DNA of 64,000 nt from Monilinia fructicola (GCA_008692225.1 VICG01000008.1:1561001-1625000); one strand, 5' to 3'. Shown: positions 36,553 to 49,818, numbered from the stretch's first letter. A program made the numbers and translations. Notes: generated by a model not told the origin, from the sequence alone.

Positions 36553-38699
36553 ATGCACCTTCAAGTCTTCCATCATCGTCTTTGCTTTCATTGGGTCAAG
36601 ATAGAAAACATTGAAAATATCGATTGCTCGTCAGTGTGCAATCAAAGCTCCAAACAAAAAGACAACGTAGCCGGCAAGAAGAAATTCAGCATCATTGGAA
36701 TAAACTTTAGAACACGAAGTCTCTTCCGAAGCCCCTCTAAACATTGGGACGATCTTCCAACAGAAAATCGAAGGCGTACCTTAAAGTGGCTCAACAGTCA
36801 CCATCCCGAGATGGAATCTTCTCATTGCTTTCCCAATTCTCTCGAGAATGGTAATGGCATGGAATGCATCCAATCACCGCGTTGTACTCGTGATTCGATC
36901 AATAATGGTAGTAGCAAAGAATATATCGTGCCACCACAAAGCTTGTTTTCATGTAAACATGATTATTCACCTTCTAGTGTTAGCGCCTTATCTGAATTGA
37001 CTGGAGATACCATCATGCCAGAGCGTGAAGTTGAGACTACCCTCCCGGAACTTCCGAATACTACTGTCGATCCATCAATTTCAACTTCAGGCTATGTTTC
37101 CTCCAATACTTGGTCATTGTCATCATCTACTTCACTGAACATAGTTCTGCAAAGTTCCACGTTAAAAGGCTTTCCTACTCCTCCTGGTATAGCGGAAGCC
37201 GATTCAATATCCATCAAAGAACTTTCAGTGTCTGATTTTGAACAAATACCTTCGGGAATTACATGCAACCACCCGATGAGAGACCCTCTGTCTACTATTG
37301 GGGATCGCTCATCCCATGGCTCGGACTTCGATAGTTCAAGGAAATTGAATATTGTCGACGCGGTAGTTGATAAACAAAATCCAGTGGAAACAGTGCCTTC
37401 AATCCAATCACCAAAGCTACCTGGAGGTATTATCATCCCAACGGATATGCATCAGTTTAGAGATCGATATAATTCGCTTCAGCACCAAGGGGACTCATTC
37501 AAAACACCCCGGTATCTTTCATCACCAGATACACCCACAACGACCGATAGTGGCTACGCACTTTCAACCAACTCGGGTTATGGTTCAGTACCTACTGATT
37601 CGTATCATAGTTCGATATGCAGTCCAGGAAGCTCAAATCCGGGCAATGACAAGTCTGGACGTGACACCCTCTTCTATTGCCAAGTTTCGCAGTCAATGAG
37701 CCAATCGGACTTTTCTTTGGGAAATTATCCGAGCCAAAATATCCATTCGCATTCACATTCGCAGTCAATAGATGTGAATGGTTTTGTTCATGAGGAACCG
37801 TTGGACCTTGCAGCTGATACCTATGAGATTAATAATCAATCTCAAGTAGAGGAATGGCTGGCTTCATATTGCCTTGAAGTTCAAAAGAACCAATTTGAGT
37901 CCGATAGTACTGGAACTGGCCACTTTTCTTCTGATGGACGTATGGTACAAGTCACTGCAGAAATGAATGACAGTTCTCTGAACGACAATTGGTATACTGG
38001 CGAAGAACCTCAGTCACTGCAATCACCATTTCCCATGCAAACATCTGATGATTCTTGGAATAATGGCGCTCATGTATTTACCCAAGCCCGGAGCGCTCCA
38101 GATCAATATAACTCAGACCTTCAATTTCGTCGGAAAGGAACTGCACACACTCCTCCTTGGTCCGCAGAAAGTATAGGGTAAGTTCTCAAAGCTCTGGCTG
38201 ATACAATTTCATGCTGAATAATATTCGCAGAAGACATGATTGTAATGCGAATATCACCACCTTCCCTGATACGCAATTTCCAATAGAAGGTCTAGCAACA
38301 ACACCTAACCATGATGACTCGTTTCCAAAAACTGGAAGGAAAATAGAATTGTTGCATTGTCCATATTGCTCTCATGAGCCAAGAGGACAGAAGACATGGA
38401 AACAAGGTAATTTAAATAGGCACATAAAAGAGATACACGAATCATATGGCAAGGTTGGACCAGCTTGCTATATACCAGATTGCAGAAAAATATTTTCAAG
38501 AACCGGTAACCTCAATACGCATCTAGTACAGATTCATGGCATCTATATACCTAGGAAAAAGCGAACCAAACGGACTGTGGGAATTAAACCGATCAAGAGA
38601 TCCAGAGCAAGTGAGAGAGCCATGAATACAGCCAAACGCGGCCTCAAGAACAGCCAGTCTCAACCAGCTTCTAACACCTTGGAAGGCGACAAAATTTGA
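36553..38699 (+). CDS. C2H2 zinc-finger protein, disordered N-terminus
   Basis: Probable nuclear DNA-binding protein of 697 aa. Exons 36553-38177 and 38231-38699 flank a 53-nt phase-2 intron (donor GTAAGT, acceptor CGCAG). The first 540 residues are low-complexity Ser/Thr/Asn/Gln-rich. Two zinc fingers lie at the C-terminus: C585-x2-C588-x17-H606-x4-H611, with an enlarged finger loop, and C621-x4-C626-x12-H639-x4-H644. A basic cluster RKKRTKR (about 650) may be a nuclear localisation signal. The layout is common among Leotiomycete C2H2 proteins of unknown target. The start is uncertain: ATG 36553 is the first in frame, but an upstream exon cannot be excluded. Confidence 0.82.
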
Positions 38700-41600
38700 G
38701 ACTATTTGTTGACGAATTTCTTTGTTCGTTCATACAAAAGATGTACTGGCTCTAATCCAAAAGGTTAGGAAAGTCATTGCGAGAAGCAATAAATGAAGGA
38801 GCTGGTGTTCTCATTGCCATGTTTTCAATAAATTTCAGTCTTTGAAGGCAGGCCCACGTTTCATGAGGGTTAAATTATGAGGAAAGCTCAAACAGCGCAG
38901 GAAGTTGTGTTTATTCCATTTCTTTAAGGGCCGTTGAGCAGTCCATCCTTTATCTCCTGATTTGTCATCTAATGCGATTTACTGTTCCTTTAGTTAGTCA
39001 AATCAATCAATCCAATACTCTTCCAATTGGCTTTATACTCCATTCATTATTTTCCAGTAGCGAGTTTACATCCTGATTGAATGTACCACTGTTATTAGTT
39101 CTACTTCAATGTCAAGGTTCGGTTCAAAACAATGAAATATGTAGTCAGCTTTGCGTTGTTACTTTATCTATCTATACTAATATCTATCTAAATTTTGAAC
39201 ACAAAAGTCCAATTTTAAGCGCTTTACTGCATTGGTCAATCTGAGGTGAATGCTGCTCGACAATAGATTAAACTTTTATGCTGTGAGCTTAGGTATAGAT
39301 GCTCATGGAGGGGAGTTGATGGGTGAGTTTGGATATTTAAATAGTAGGCTGAGTTGAATCTCTGAGTCATGCGAGAGAAATTCGATGGTCAAGAATGTAA
39401 TAGATGATAAGATCTAAAGACTATGGTAGCCCGTGTAGTACTGCTCTATGAGTCACGTTCACAGTCAAGTTCGTACCTCTTATCCAAAAACTACATCACG
39501 TCAATGTTGGAATAGTTCAATTCTCCCGATCATCATAGTTGATATTATTCATCCTCGAAGTATGTATAGTCTCGCGAAGCAGGGGAGAAGGCCACTAATA
39601 GAGTGGCCAAGGATGTTTGGGCCTTTTCCTAAGTTATCAGTTCCTTAATTTAGCGAAGTATACCAAGATTTTTCTATTCCTCGAGGCATGTAATCCAGTC
39701 CTGGGTAATCTTTCTTATTCCTATCTCCTAGTCACTGTCCTGCGCCGGGCAGGAATACCGTGAAAAGTATTCTTAGATCATCATGCAGATGGAAGATGTA
39801 TACGAAGGTTCCATATTTCCTGCAGGACACGAGATGAAGCTGCTGCATATAGAGCATTTTCGTCTCTCTTCACAAAGAACATGCCTCAACATAGCCCCAA
39901 ACTCGAGCACTATACTTTCATTGATCCAAACATGCAATAGCAATCACAAGGTTTTTGGGGGCTGTATAGTCATAATTTATGGAAGAGTTCGGGTGTTATC
40001 GATCCTTCTAATCCAAATCGATTAAGATATATTACCTGCCGTTCCTCTATTCAACAAGTGCAAGTCTCCTATATTGAATCCATTGTTCTCTTTGATAAAG
40101 ACTTATGGTCGATTGAAGCTCGAACCAGACTATCTTTGTACACTTTGGCATATTCCTATACCAAGTTTTTCCACACTGAATCCGCATATAAAATGAGACA
40201 TCTCTGCAGGGATCTCTGTTCATTATGAAATTTCTGAGAAATGCAGGTTCTAATTTCCTCCCTTCCCAGCTGTATAAAGCAACAATTAGAATGTGCATTA
40301 ATACATGAGATGGGCTTTTCGATCTTTCTCCAAGAAATGGGAATTACTGCGGGAGAACTTTCGAGATACACTTGCAATTCCTTTGTATGACCCCAAAATG
40401 CCCGATTTCTGTCACAAAGGATTGAATCGCACCCTTACTTGGTACTTCCAAGGCTATGATCCATCTCATATTTGGGAAATCGGGAATTATGCCAAGACGA
40501 ATTATCATATACTATTCAGATATTCTCGTAGAGAAGAGGGCTTACCTAAAATAGTTCACAGGCAACATGGAGCCGGGATTCGCTTCCAAAGGAAACCACG
40601 TATTGGACCGCGCGGATATTTTAATTTGATTTCGGGGGTCTCACTAGGTTGATATGAGCTCAAATTTCCGTTCTAAATGCCAGTAAGAATGCTGGCTCGA
40701 TTCAAAAGCAGGCCCTAAATGTATTCTGGCAGAAAAGACCTCACGGCTTTCTATCCAGAAGAGATACCTGATTTGATCACCGAAACAGTGTTATAGACAA
40801 CGCATACAAATAGATTGGCAGGAGTGGATCAGGATTTGATTTGAATTGTTATCTAACCATGCAGATTATATTTGGCTGGTAGTTAAACTAATGACATTGA
40901 TTTATAACAAAAACCTGCACTTCCAAAATTTTATCTTGTATTCTCATGTATGCCTCTACGTATATTTGTGTGTACTTTTTTCAAGGAAGTATTAATGACA
41001 AGATTGGAAAAGGGAGTAATTGTTGCAGTGATCAGAAAGTAATTGAATGAAGCCCAAACGTACAAATCAATCAAACTCACCATCATCAGCTTTCTTGTAA
41101 TTTCGTTCTTTGACTAAATATCTATTGTGACAAGCGAAGAGGCATCGAATGAGATACGAGGACAAAACTAAAGGTTTTAGTATGAGGGGTACCTCCGCTG
41201 TCAATGGAATCATAACAATTTTTCATCATCCTCAAACCTTTCGACAAATAATTGATAATGATGGTTTACTTTACTCAGGATATAGAGTCTAACCCAGACT
41301 AGACTTTCAATAAATTATCGATGCTCTTCACTTTGCATATTCCCTTGATAGCTCAAACTTGCCAGTTTATTCCTGGTAGTCCCCATTTCCTTTGCTTTGA
41401 CTCCGTTGCCATCATTGGTGACACGATGGAACCCATTCAGCATATTGAAGCTTGCAGTAGTAATTCCTGCCACAAGGGCTTGCATCAAGACAAAACCTGG
41501 AACTTCTAGGCCCTTCACAAAAAGAAAATGCCAAGAGGAAATTGGTTTAATTCCTTCGAGTCCTGCTATGAATGACCATATGACTTCGTGTCAGTAGGAC

Positions 41601-42137
41601 TGGGAAGCACACACAATAAAGCGATTGGACTTATGGAGTTTGGTAGCAGAAGCCGAAATCTAGCAGTTTGTCGACATGATCGTGAGTAAAAATATTATCA
41701 TTTGAAGCGACGTGTCTTGTCGAGACCATCTCTTATCTAGTTTAGTCAATCTAGGGATCAACCAATCAAAATCGTATCTAGAAAGAACATATAGCCCAGA
41801 GATGTTGAAATGTGAGGTTGGTCAAGTATTATGTTGGCCTCCTTAATAAGCGAGACACTTGTGTTCCAACAACCAGCGTTTAAACACTTTGCAGGACTTT
41901 GCAAGCCACCAAGGCAAAGTGAAATTCCTCCAATATATTCTTTCCTGCAGATATTCAAACAGGTAAGGGAAGGGTAAAATGACCCGAAAGGAAGATTTTA
42001 GGAACAGTGAACTGTAACAGTACAATATCATGTATAAAGATACAACCATCCCCACGATTTGTTTCCATTCTCAATAAATCAGACTTCCAAAAACAACTTA
42101 GTCAAGATAATAAATTTCATATAATATATATATCACA
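38700..42137. other. Intergenic, no gene recognised
   Basis: About 3.4 kb. A 115-codon plus-strand frame (40305-40652) and several shorter frames show no family motif or convincing introns. I see no repeats of note. Confidence 0.4.
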
Positions 42138-42688
42138 ATGTCAAGCAACAATTCCACATACCAGTGAGTACGAGTCCTCCCACTGAAGCAATGTGACTCA
42201 CGGCAGTGATTAGATCCAATTCACACAGCGGCTCTGGCCAGCAACTCCAATATACTCAATATCAGGAGCCACAGCCCCAGAGTCATCAAAGCACAGATCA
42301 ACAAGCCACGTACCAAGAATCACCATACCAACAAGTCCCATATTCCCAAACGCAAGACACCCAATTCCAAACGCAACAGCCGATCTACCAAAATACTCCC
42401 TACGAGAGTAATCAATGGCAACAGACTACCTACCAAGATACCCAGACTACTTGGGCGCCTCAATATACTCAGTACGAACAGCAATCCCAAACACAATATC
42501 AATCCGTGCAGTCTCCACAGCTTACGCAGAAATCTCTCCAGAGGCTTCCCAGACCTGCAAGAGACAATATGGATGAGTATTTGAGTGACAATCAGAATTT
42601 TGAGAGGGTACCGCAGGGGTTGGAAACTAGACGGAATGCGGGAATTGGAGAGTGGAAGAGAGGATGGGATGCAGCCGGGAGAAGATAG
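42138..42688 (+). CDS. Small Gln/Tyr-rich hypothetical protein
   Basis: 161 aa from two exons (42138-42163 and 42229-42688). Donor GTGAGT follows MSSNNSTY, and the only frame-preserving acceptor is CACAG at 42228, giving MSSNNSTYHGSGQQLQYTQY. Residues 9-110 are a low-complexity Gln/Tyr/Thr/Pro tract with recurring YQ-x-(T/S/P)-x-YQ steps, prion-like in composition. A conserved-looking basic tail follows: DEYLSDNQNFERVPQG, then GIGEWKRGWDAAGRR. No known domain. Several other splice acceptors nearby would hit stops, so the chosen intron is fairly firm. Function unknown. Confidence 0.68.
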
Positions 42689-43709
42689 ATTGGATTTGGA
42701 GCGTTCGGAGATTGGTTTGTATTGGGGATTTGAAGGTTATTGACTCACGAGGTTGAATGATGTGGGACCAGATACTGGAATTGTTCTCTGTGGTTTCACT
42801 TGTTTGGGATTCATTGAGGAGCTTGGTGTGGTGATATGGGCGATGTGCGCAGGATGTAATAGTCCGAACGGACACCTATTGATTGCATAAGTAGGCGTTC
42901 CCAATTTATTGACAACCCTCTTACTGAAGAGTTCGGTATTACCTCATATTGTTTCCATGTAGGTAACTATGTGCTCATATTTCACTGCCTCCAAATCCTG
43001 TTGGCTCTGGTGAGTACATGTTATTCTAAAAAAAAAGAATTCCAAATCATTTTAAACGTCAACAAATCATTCATTGAGATTTAGGTAAGGTACTATAGTA
43101 GGAAGTTCATGTCACTTGAATGGACTGCCATTTCGCTATTGAAGTATGGATTAGGTACCACCATCAGAAACACAGAAAATGTAAAGAGGAATTTCATTGT
43201 CTGCCAGTGACATGACCGTAAATTTAAAGATTGTGGAATATCCCATTGGATCCCAGATCGTAGACTTGGGAATGATGCAGTAAAAAACTATCGAGAATGA
43301 CAGATGGGTAATTCAATGAATCTATTTAAGTCATTAAGGACCGAAAGTCTCCAACAAATACCAATTAAAGCAACGCAATCTATAGAAACGCCTCTCAAAT
43401 ATCTGCGGATGTCAACGATATACTCCCAGTACATAGCTATCTCCACATTGTAAACTTCCACCTTGTTTTAAGGAGCGCTCAGGTCATCTTTATATTCCTT
43501 AGAAACAAAAGTTGGAAAATGACCACAGTTTTCTGTATCATCATGGCTCATGCACTGTAGAGTTATATGGAGTCAACAGCAAACCATTGTTAGTCGGGCA
43601 TCGAACTGTCAGGCATATCAATTAGCATGTTCTTGCTGAAGAATCATCGAAGTGGAAGAATTCTTACCACGAGGAGCAGGTTCGAGGATGGGAACTGCCG
43701 GGCAAGATG
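42689..43709. other. Intergenic
   Basis: About 1 kb between convergent genes. No gene recognised. Confidence 0.45.
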
Positions 43710-44462
43710 TCATTGAACTCTTATTCTATCACGATTTTCTATGCGATGGCCACGCGGTTCACTAGATGGGTTTCCATGCGTAGTTCCATCGTTGCTTGGA
43801 GGCGAAGAGCTGCGATCATTCCCGTCATTCCGCTGATATTCTTTTGGCTCAAGATTTAGTCGTTGCATTAACCTCAGATAAGATCCTTCATCCAACCTTG
43901 CATCAGAAGCCTTCGCCTCCGGGCCCGTATTCATGGTCTTGAACTTATCAAATGGAGCGTAGAAGACATGAGGAATACGAAAATTGCCAGGACCGTCCTG
44001 AAGATACTCAAGGCCCCGGAACCAGTATCTTGACCGTAGATTTTTCGGAAAAGTTGGCAGCCCTGTAGCACCAGAGTTGTTGTAATGCCCATAGGGAGAA
44101 TATACAGAAGCTCCAGAATCAGAAGGAGTTTTTGGGGAACCATGAGTCATCTGATTGATGTGATGTTAGCAAAGGAGACAAATAAATAAGCTTCTAAAGA
44201 TGCATACTTGAACAAAAGATAAAGTAAGTCGGCTTGGATTGTTTTGGTCAAACCCATAATGTTTCCCGATGACCACCACAGGATGGTTGTGCCCTTCAGA
44301 TTTCAATACACAATGTCCATGATTATGGCATGGATGCTGAGTGATATCCGACCACATGCATTTTAACTCTACCGTGTAGCTCTCACTTGGGAGGAACAAT
44401 ATACATCCAACTTCAATGTCCGATTCCTGCACCGATTGACCTCTATTCTGAGTTCGGGACAT
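43710..44462 (-). CDS. Small hypothetical protein with GCILFLP / HNHPVVVIG motif
   Basis: 231 aa from two exons (44462-44208 and 44150-43710) around a 57-nt phase-0 intron (donor GTATGC, branch GCTAAC, acceptor ATCAG). The first 85 residues contain VGCILFLPSESYTVE and EGHNHPVVVIGKHYG. The G-x-I-x-x-L-P followed by H-P-V-V-V layout recalls short fungal proteins that superficially resemble the beta-barrel of PemK-type proteins; this is a motif impression, not a homology claim. The C-terminal half is polar and ends in a disordered basic tail. Role unknown. No toxin-antitoxin partner is visible next to it. Confidence 0.66.
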
Positions 44463-46003
44463 GATAATAATAGAATAAAGGTGCTGTTTGATTTTGCAAA
44501 GAAGGATATTGGATATAACCCTCGTGAAGAAATGAAATGAACAGAAAATAACAATAGAAAGGTCAAGATCTGCCAGAGATGCTTACTGAAAAGAGATTGA
44601 ATAAAGATCCCCTGATGAAGGAGATATTCAATTCTTATATACAAATTCAAACCGCTGGCAGAAACACACAGCCAGCAATAGTATCACTTCTTTCCACCAA
44701 TCTAGTGGAGAAACAAAATGGTAATAGATGTTTTGAAATTTGTCAAAGAAGAGTCTCATTCTGTCTTTCGAAATTACCAAAACGAGACACACTTTCATGA
44801 AACTTTGCAAGGCTTTGTCAAGAGATATTGGTGGAATGACAACAACAAAAGAGGAACAGTTCTAGATATCTCGATGAATTATGAGAAAAATGAGGCATAA
44901 TATAACCCATTGTAGCGATACATATCAGCACTTGGCATCGATGTTCCATTAATGGTGCTGATGTTGGTTAAGCCCATTATGTTTCACCTGGATTTGACGC
45001 CAAACATTCGTCTTTCTTTTGAAAATTGAACGTTTCAAATATTGACTGGAATACTATTTAGTAGCTTGACCCAAAATTGAAAGATGCTATGTCAGTGACC
45101 AAGATAGAACTGAAGATTCAGGAAGGACTGAGAAATCAAAAAGGGGAATCTGCATTGCATATGAGTTTCAGTGTTGACTACAACAATCTTGAACCTTCAA
45201 GAGGAAAACGCGGGCGGCAATTGCGGCCGCAAAGCATGACCCCCCATGACACTTAGCAAATCTTCAATTACTTCAAACAATCTCATTATAGCGACGTAAA
45301 CTCGCGGGATGTTCAAAGCATTGATTCAAAACAAAGTTCATTTAACAGAAGAGATTACAGGAACTTCTACAAGATTTCTCAACATGATTACGTTCATTCG
45401 GTACTCTGGTGCTCCTTAACTTTGAACAATCGGAGTCGACCTTGCTATGCTTACCAGCTGGCCTTGAGAAATGGAGTCTCATTCATCATAAGAGTCTAAA
45501 CGGGAGGTGAATAATAGTGATCTAGTTACAAGTTACTTGAATATCAAAGCTAATTTAATAGTGAATTACTCATATGGTTGCAGAAATTCTCTCTTATTCC
45601 GACTTTGCGAATCATGCACCGCTTGTTGTTCCAAGTCGATCTGACGCTGAGCATCATTGCCACTGCTTACTTTCTCTATCCGAAATCATCCTTGACTCAA
45701 CGCGACTAGTGTCGCTTTCCCTGCCATTGCAGTTGATAGTGAGATTGCCATTCGATACCTCTTAATTAGATAGCCATTATTCCCTGAAGCTCGTTTGCCG
45801 GAAAACTGGTCTGTACTTGAGATGCTCCTATGCTAAATATTTTTGACAGATTAATCGATGGATTGGTGTGAAGGAGGATGTTCAGAATTTCATTTTGGAA
45901 AAGTGATTTGGCTCTCGAGACAATGAGAGCTCCGTGTAAAATTTTCAGACTTACCTATGTCCCGACCACCAGAAGAAGACATTTATTATGAATTCTCAAT
46001 GCC
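44463..46003. other. Intergenic upstream of the monooxygenase relic
   Basis: Short frames only. If the relic once had an N-terminal FAD-binding region it should lie here, but no G-x-G-x-x-G motif was found in any forward frame. Confidence 0.4.
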
Positions 46004-47111
46004 AAATTAATAGTTGGTAGTGACCTTCACTCCATTTCGAATATGTCTTCGCTTCCTAGTCAAGGAATATTCAAGGGTCCCATCAGTCACAAGGACAACC
46101 TCGGATCGTCTAAAATTCTATCCCCACCGGATATCCAAAATATCACTATCCTTGAAGCTAGGGAGTTATCCGCTGATACGGTATATTCTACCGTGAAAGC
46201 AGGCAAGACCGTCATGGATCATTAAAGCTTCCGAAACCCCTGGACCAGGATTTCTTCTCTCGCGCCTAAAGGAAAGGGGTCTTGGAATAATGCGCCTGAG
46301 GCTGCAATGACCGTATAACCACTACTTAGGTACTCTCGTTCTTGAACGGAAATTCATGGTGGACGTAGTTCTTGCATTCGAAAAAGTATGGAATCAAGGT
46401 GATGAATACTTTCTGGGGCGCTGTAGATGAGGAAACGAGAAAAAACGCCGATTTCAGAGGAGGAGAAAATTTGCAAGGCTTTGAGAAATCAAATCCTCAT
46501 TGTACGTAAAATATGTGTGTGCAACGAGTTAAAAATTACCAAGTCTGCTAACATGTCCGTAGTATATTTTTGCTAAATTGCACTGGTGGACTGCTCAATC
46601 AAGCTGATTTCTTTGATACAGACGCAAAGCATGCTCGCATAGATTGCGCCGATATCTCCAATCTCGGGAAAGAAAAAATGCATTTTTACAATGAGAATGT
46701 CGTTCTAGCAGATGCTATTCCTTGTGGTACAGGCTGGATGGAGTCCATTGCTCTAGTTCTTTACTGAAGAGCGAAAGATAACACTCGGACTACCCCATCA
46801 ATTACTTACGGGCAGATGAGGACCGAGGCAATTGGAAACAACTCACATCGGAAGTAGACCCAAAAGTCCTTTCGAAATTTCCTCAACTCGCAAATCCACC
46901 CTCGCAGTACCGTGGCCAAATCAATCATACCCCATGCCGTCTCTACAGACACATTGTGCCCCTACCTACCTCAAATACTGATGATGGTAACCATTCCATC
47001 GGTTTCATAGGCCAAGTAAATGTTGAAAATTACTTCCCCATCGTGCAATTCCTATCTATGTGGGCAGCTGCATATCTAGACGGAAAATTGGCCTTCCCAC
47101 CAAGCCATTAG
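46004..47111 (+). pseudogene. Flavin-containing monooxygenase-like pseudogene (3' part)
   Basis: Fragments in shifting frames match the flavin monooxygenase family in order. They are KLIVGSDLHSISNMSSLP then SQGIFKGPISHKDNLG (about 46004-46110), ETRKNADFRGGENLQGFE (about 46430), GGLLNQADFF, DAIPCGTGWMES (about 46585-46745), WKQLTSEVDPKVLSKFPQL and IGFIGQVNVENYFPIVQFL, ending AYLDGKLAFPPSH-stop at 47111. At least four frame changes or stops separate them and a splice junction near 46503 no longer keeps frame. The FAD-binding N-terminus is missing. Intact members oxygenate N or S atoms of small molecules using NADPH and FAD. It lies 700 bp from, and convergent with, a PLP decarboxylase. Some breaks could be sequence errors, but the absent N-terminus supports true loss. 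Confidence 0.72.
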
Positions 47112-47816
47112 CGACAAATAAAGCAGCTTCGTTACAGCATGGAACAGTAGAAGATACTTGGGAGATGGAGATTAAGGGAACAATATCAAGTTCGAGCTTG
47201 TAGGGTATTCTGATAGTCTTCTAGGTAATTTGGGATTAAAAAGTCATCGGCGAGGTAGGTTCAAGAATCTGTTTGCGCCAATCGTGGCAAGTAATTTTGC
47301 GGTATTGTAGGATGAGTATGTAGTGAAGTTTGGTGTGATCAGAAAACATGAAATTAGAACGCTTTTGGAGAGTTTTGCATTTTGCGGAAGGATGAAGTAT
47401 TGGCCGGCCATAAGTCATCTAAAGAGGTGGGATTGTGTACCAAGAAAATTTGAACGGAGCTTGAGAATAGTATAATGTGGTCCATTAAATTCGAAACATT
47501 GAAATATGATAATATTATTACTTCGCAATACATAGAAAGTTGGCATCGTATAGGTGGAGAAGCTCGAATGATATAGCTGAGTTGGTCCAGATATTTTCCA
47601 CCACCTATGTGAAGTATTCCATTCAAAATCAAGCCGTTTAGCTGACTTGTTTGATATCGATGTGGCATGTAGTGGCAAAAGCAATAATTCCAAAATGGTG
47701 ACAGTTGGAACATACAAAAATGTACAGGAAAAATTGGAGACCCCCACACATGATCAGTAGATCAGAACTAGCTTTGTTAAGTACACCCAATATGTCTATC
47801 AACAGCTAGTAAGATA
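47112..47816. other. Intergenic between convergent relic and decarboxylase
   Basis: Overlapping minus-strand frames of 110-131 codons have no motif and are probably chance. Confidence 0.4.
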
Positions 47817-49426
47817 TCAAGTCTGTATGACATCATCCAAGACTTGTTGGATGAGTTGCAAGTCCCTATCCACATCGACTTTCCATGTGCTCACTGCGAT
47901 TCTGCATGCTGGTTTCCCCTCCCATTTTGTCCCCGACACATACATTTTTCTGGCGGAATTGATTTTCTTGACCAATTCATTATTTTTACCGTCATTCTTT
48001 GCCCTGAATAAGACAATGATATGCGTGTTATCAATCACATCTTTATTCGCTAATCTGCCTTTGGCGAGGAGTTCGTATTCCGCATGTGCATCCAAAAACT
48101 TGACAACTCCTCTTGCTAATCTGACTTGGCGAGCAAATATCTCACTCAAGCCTTCACGACCATACGCTAGGAGCACAGCATAGACTGGGAGGGCTCTGAA
48201 GCGGCGTGAATTTTCCAGACCAATATTGAGAGGTGATGGAATACTCGATAGCCCAGATGAGAGATATGCTGCATTTGGGTTCTGAAATACGGATGACAGA
48301 GTTGTTGCTGATCTAGTGAAGAAAAACCCGCAGTCATATGGCTTTATTTGACCGTAGTGAGTATGGCTCAAGAATTTATGCGAAGTGGATGAAACATATG
48401 AAACTTACCACGTTTAGCATTTTATGACAATCGCCCGCAATGGAGTCAGCTAGTTCAATACCTGCCGATGCATTCCTCAGAGAAGAAAATTCAGAGGTAT
48501 CAGGAAGGCTCTGAGTAAAGATTCCGAAAGCTAACGATTTGTCAGTTCTAGCTAGAAAGGATATCAGAATCATTTTATAAATTACCTCCATCGACATGTA
48601 GCCAGGCGCGATATCGGTTGCAAAGTTCACGAACTTTCTCCATTTCGAGCCTCCCCCCGGTTGCAAATCTCCCAGTGTTAACTTCTCCAGCACCTAATGA
48701 AACAATACTGACCACACCATCTTTTTCTCTTGCCAACTCCCGTTCCAAAATATCCAAATTTATCTTCCATGGCTCGGATGAGCCAGCTCCAATATCCTTA
48801 ACACAAGCACGGCCAAGGCCAACAATACTGGCTGCTTTGTATATAGAACTATGAGCCATAGATGTCAAGACTTGAACCTCCTTAATTCCAGCCTTGGAAC
48901 AGGCCGAGATTAGTCCTAATTCACCAACCCCTCTCATCTCACCCACTTTCTCGAGTCTCTGGAAAATCACTACCTCCCGTCCACAGGCCAATCCAAGTGT
49001 ATTCGCACCGGTAGCACCGGCAGTAAAGGTTCTCCCTTCCCAGCCTTCACTCAGATTTAACAACTCTGCAAGCATTCTCAACGACTTATCTTCGACCGCT
49101 GTGCTGATGCTTTGATCTGGTAAATGGACCTGTACATTTTGATCGAAAGCGCTGACGATATTATCAGCAACTTCCGCGATCGGAAAAACACCCCCAGTGA
49201 CGAATCCATAATAGTTGGATGATGTTGCGGGGCCGTTAAAGCCAGGCGTTATGTCGGAGAGGAGATGCGTCGCTGTAGCTTCTTCCCCGAGCCCTCTTGC
49301 CGGGAGACTTGTGATGAGTGACTGGGTGGCTTCTGTTACGGCTTTGGATGCTGGTAAAACATCCTTCGAGCTACATTCAATGAGAGATCGAAGTTTATCA
49401 TAAGATGAGGCAACTGAGAATGCCAT
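47817..49426 (-). CDS. PLP-dependent group II decarboxylase (aromatic/acidic amino-acid decarboxylase-like)
   Basis: 495 aa from three exons: 49426-48586, 48530-48409 and 48341-47817 (introns 55 and 67 nt). Exon joins restore the family motifs: LHVDG-AFGIF, with the Asp that contacts the pyridine nitrogen, and DCHKMLNV-PYDCGFFF, whose Lys (about 317) forms the Schiff base with PLP. FTAGATGANTLGLACGRE and HSSIYKAASIVGLG correspond to the cofactor-phosphate and His-stacking regions. Likely removes CO2 from an amino acid; the substrate cannot be assigned. The start at MAFSVASS is preferred; an upstream in-frame extension to 49516 would add 30 unlikely residues. The start lies 355 bp from the AT-rich element, so its promoter abuts repeat DNA. 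Confidence 0.9.
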
Positions 49427-49781
49427 GATGAGACTACACACAAACAGGGATGGTTGGAGTAGAAAAGTGGTATTTCGCGCTGAAAGTTTGGTCACATTAG
49501 GATCTACACAGCTCAAGAACAGAAGTCAATTCATGAAGCTTATATAGCCACATTTATTGGCGCTCACCGATTGTATATCTACCTTTACGCTTGTGCCTTT
49601 CTTCAATATATGTTCACCCAATTGGCGCGATCGCAAACTCTTTCCTCCAGGGCTTTCCTTATAATGTGATGTTTTCAACTTGAGTTAGACTAATTAGTTC
49701 TACTTCTGTGGGGTAAAACTAATTAGTCCTACTCGAGTAGAACTAGAACTAGTTCTAATTGCAGAACTAATTCTAGAACTA
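49427..49781. other. Decarboxylase promoter region with AGAACTA/TAGTTCT words
   Basis: The last 95 bp before the AT-rich element (about 49686-49781) repeat the words TAGTTCT, AGAACTA and CTAATTAG in both orientations and could fold as a hairpin. The remainder is presumed promoter of the minus-strand decarboxylase. Confidence 0.45.
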
Positions 49782-49818
49782 GAAGGATCCACGGGCCAAC
49801 TGAACACACTGGCCAACT
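49782..49818 (+). repeat. Left terminal inverted repeat
   Basis: 37 bp, including a direct repeat of GGCCAACTGAAC that starts inside it and recurs 20 bp later. Pairs with 51577-51613. Confidence 0.88.

Noticed and set aside
43710..44462. Assignment to DUF6590
   Set aside because: The G-x-V-F / W-x-x-P pattern of that family is not present; the motif here is different.
47354..47749. 131-codon minus-strand frame downstream of the decarboxylase
   Set aside because: Overlaps another frame of similar length, has no motif and lies outside any splice-consistent model.
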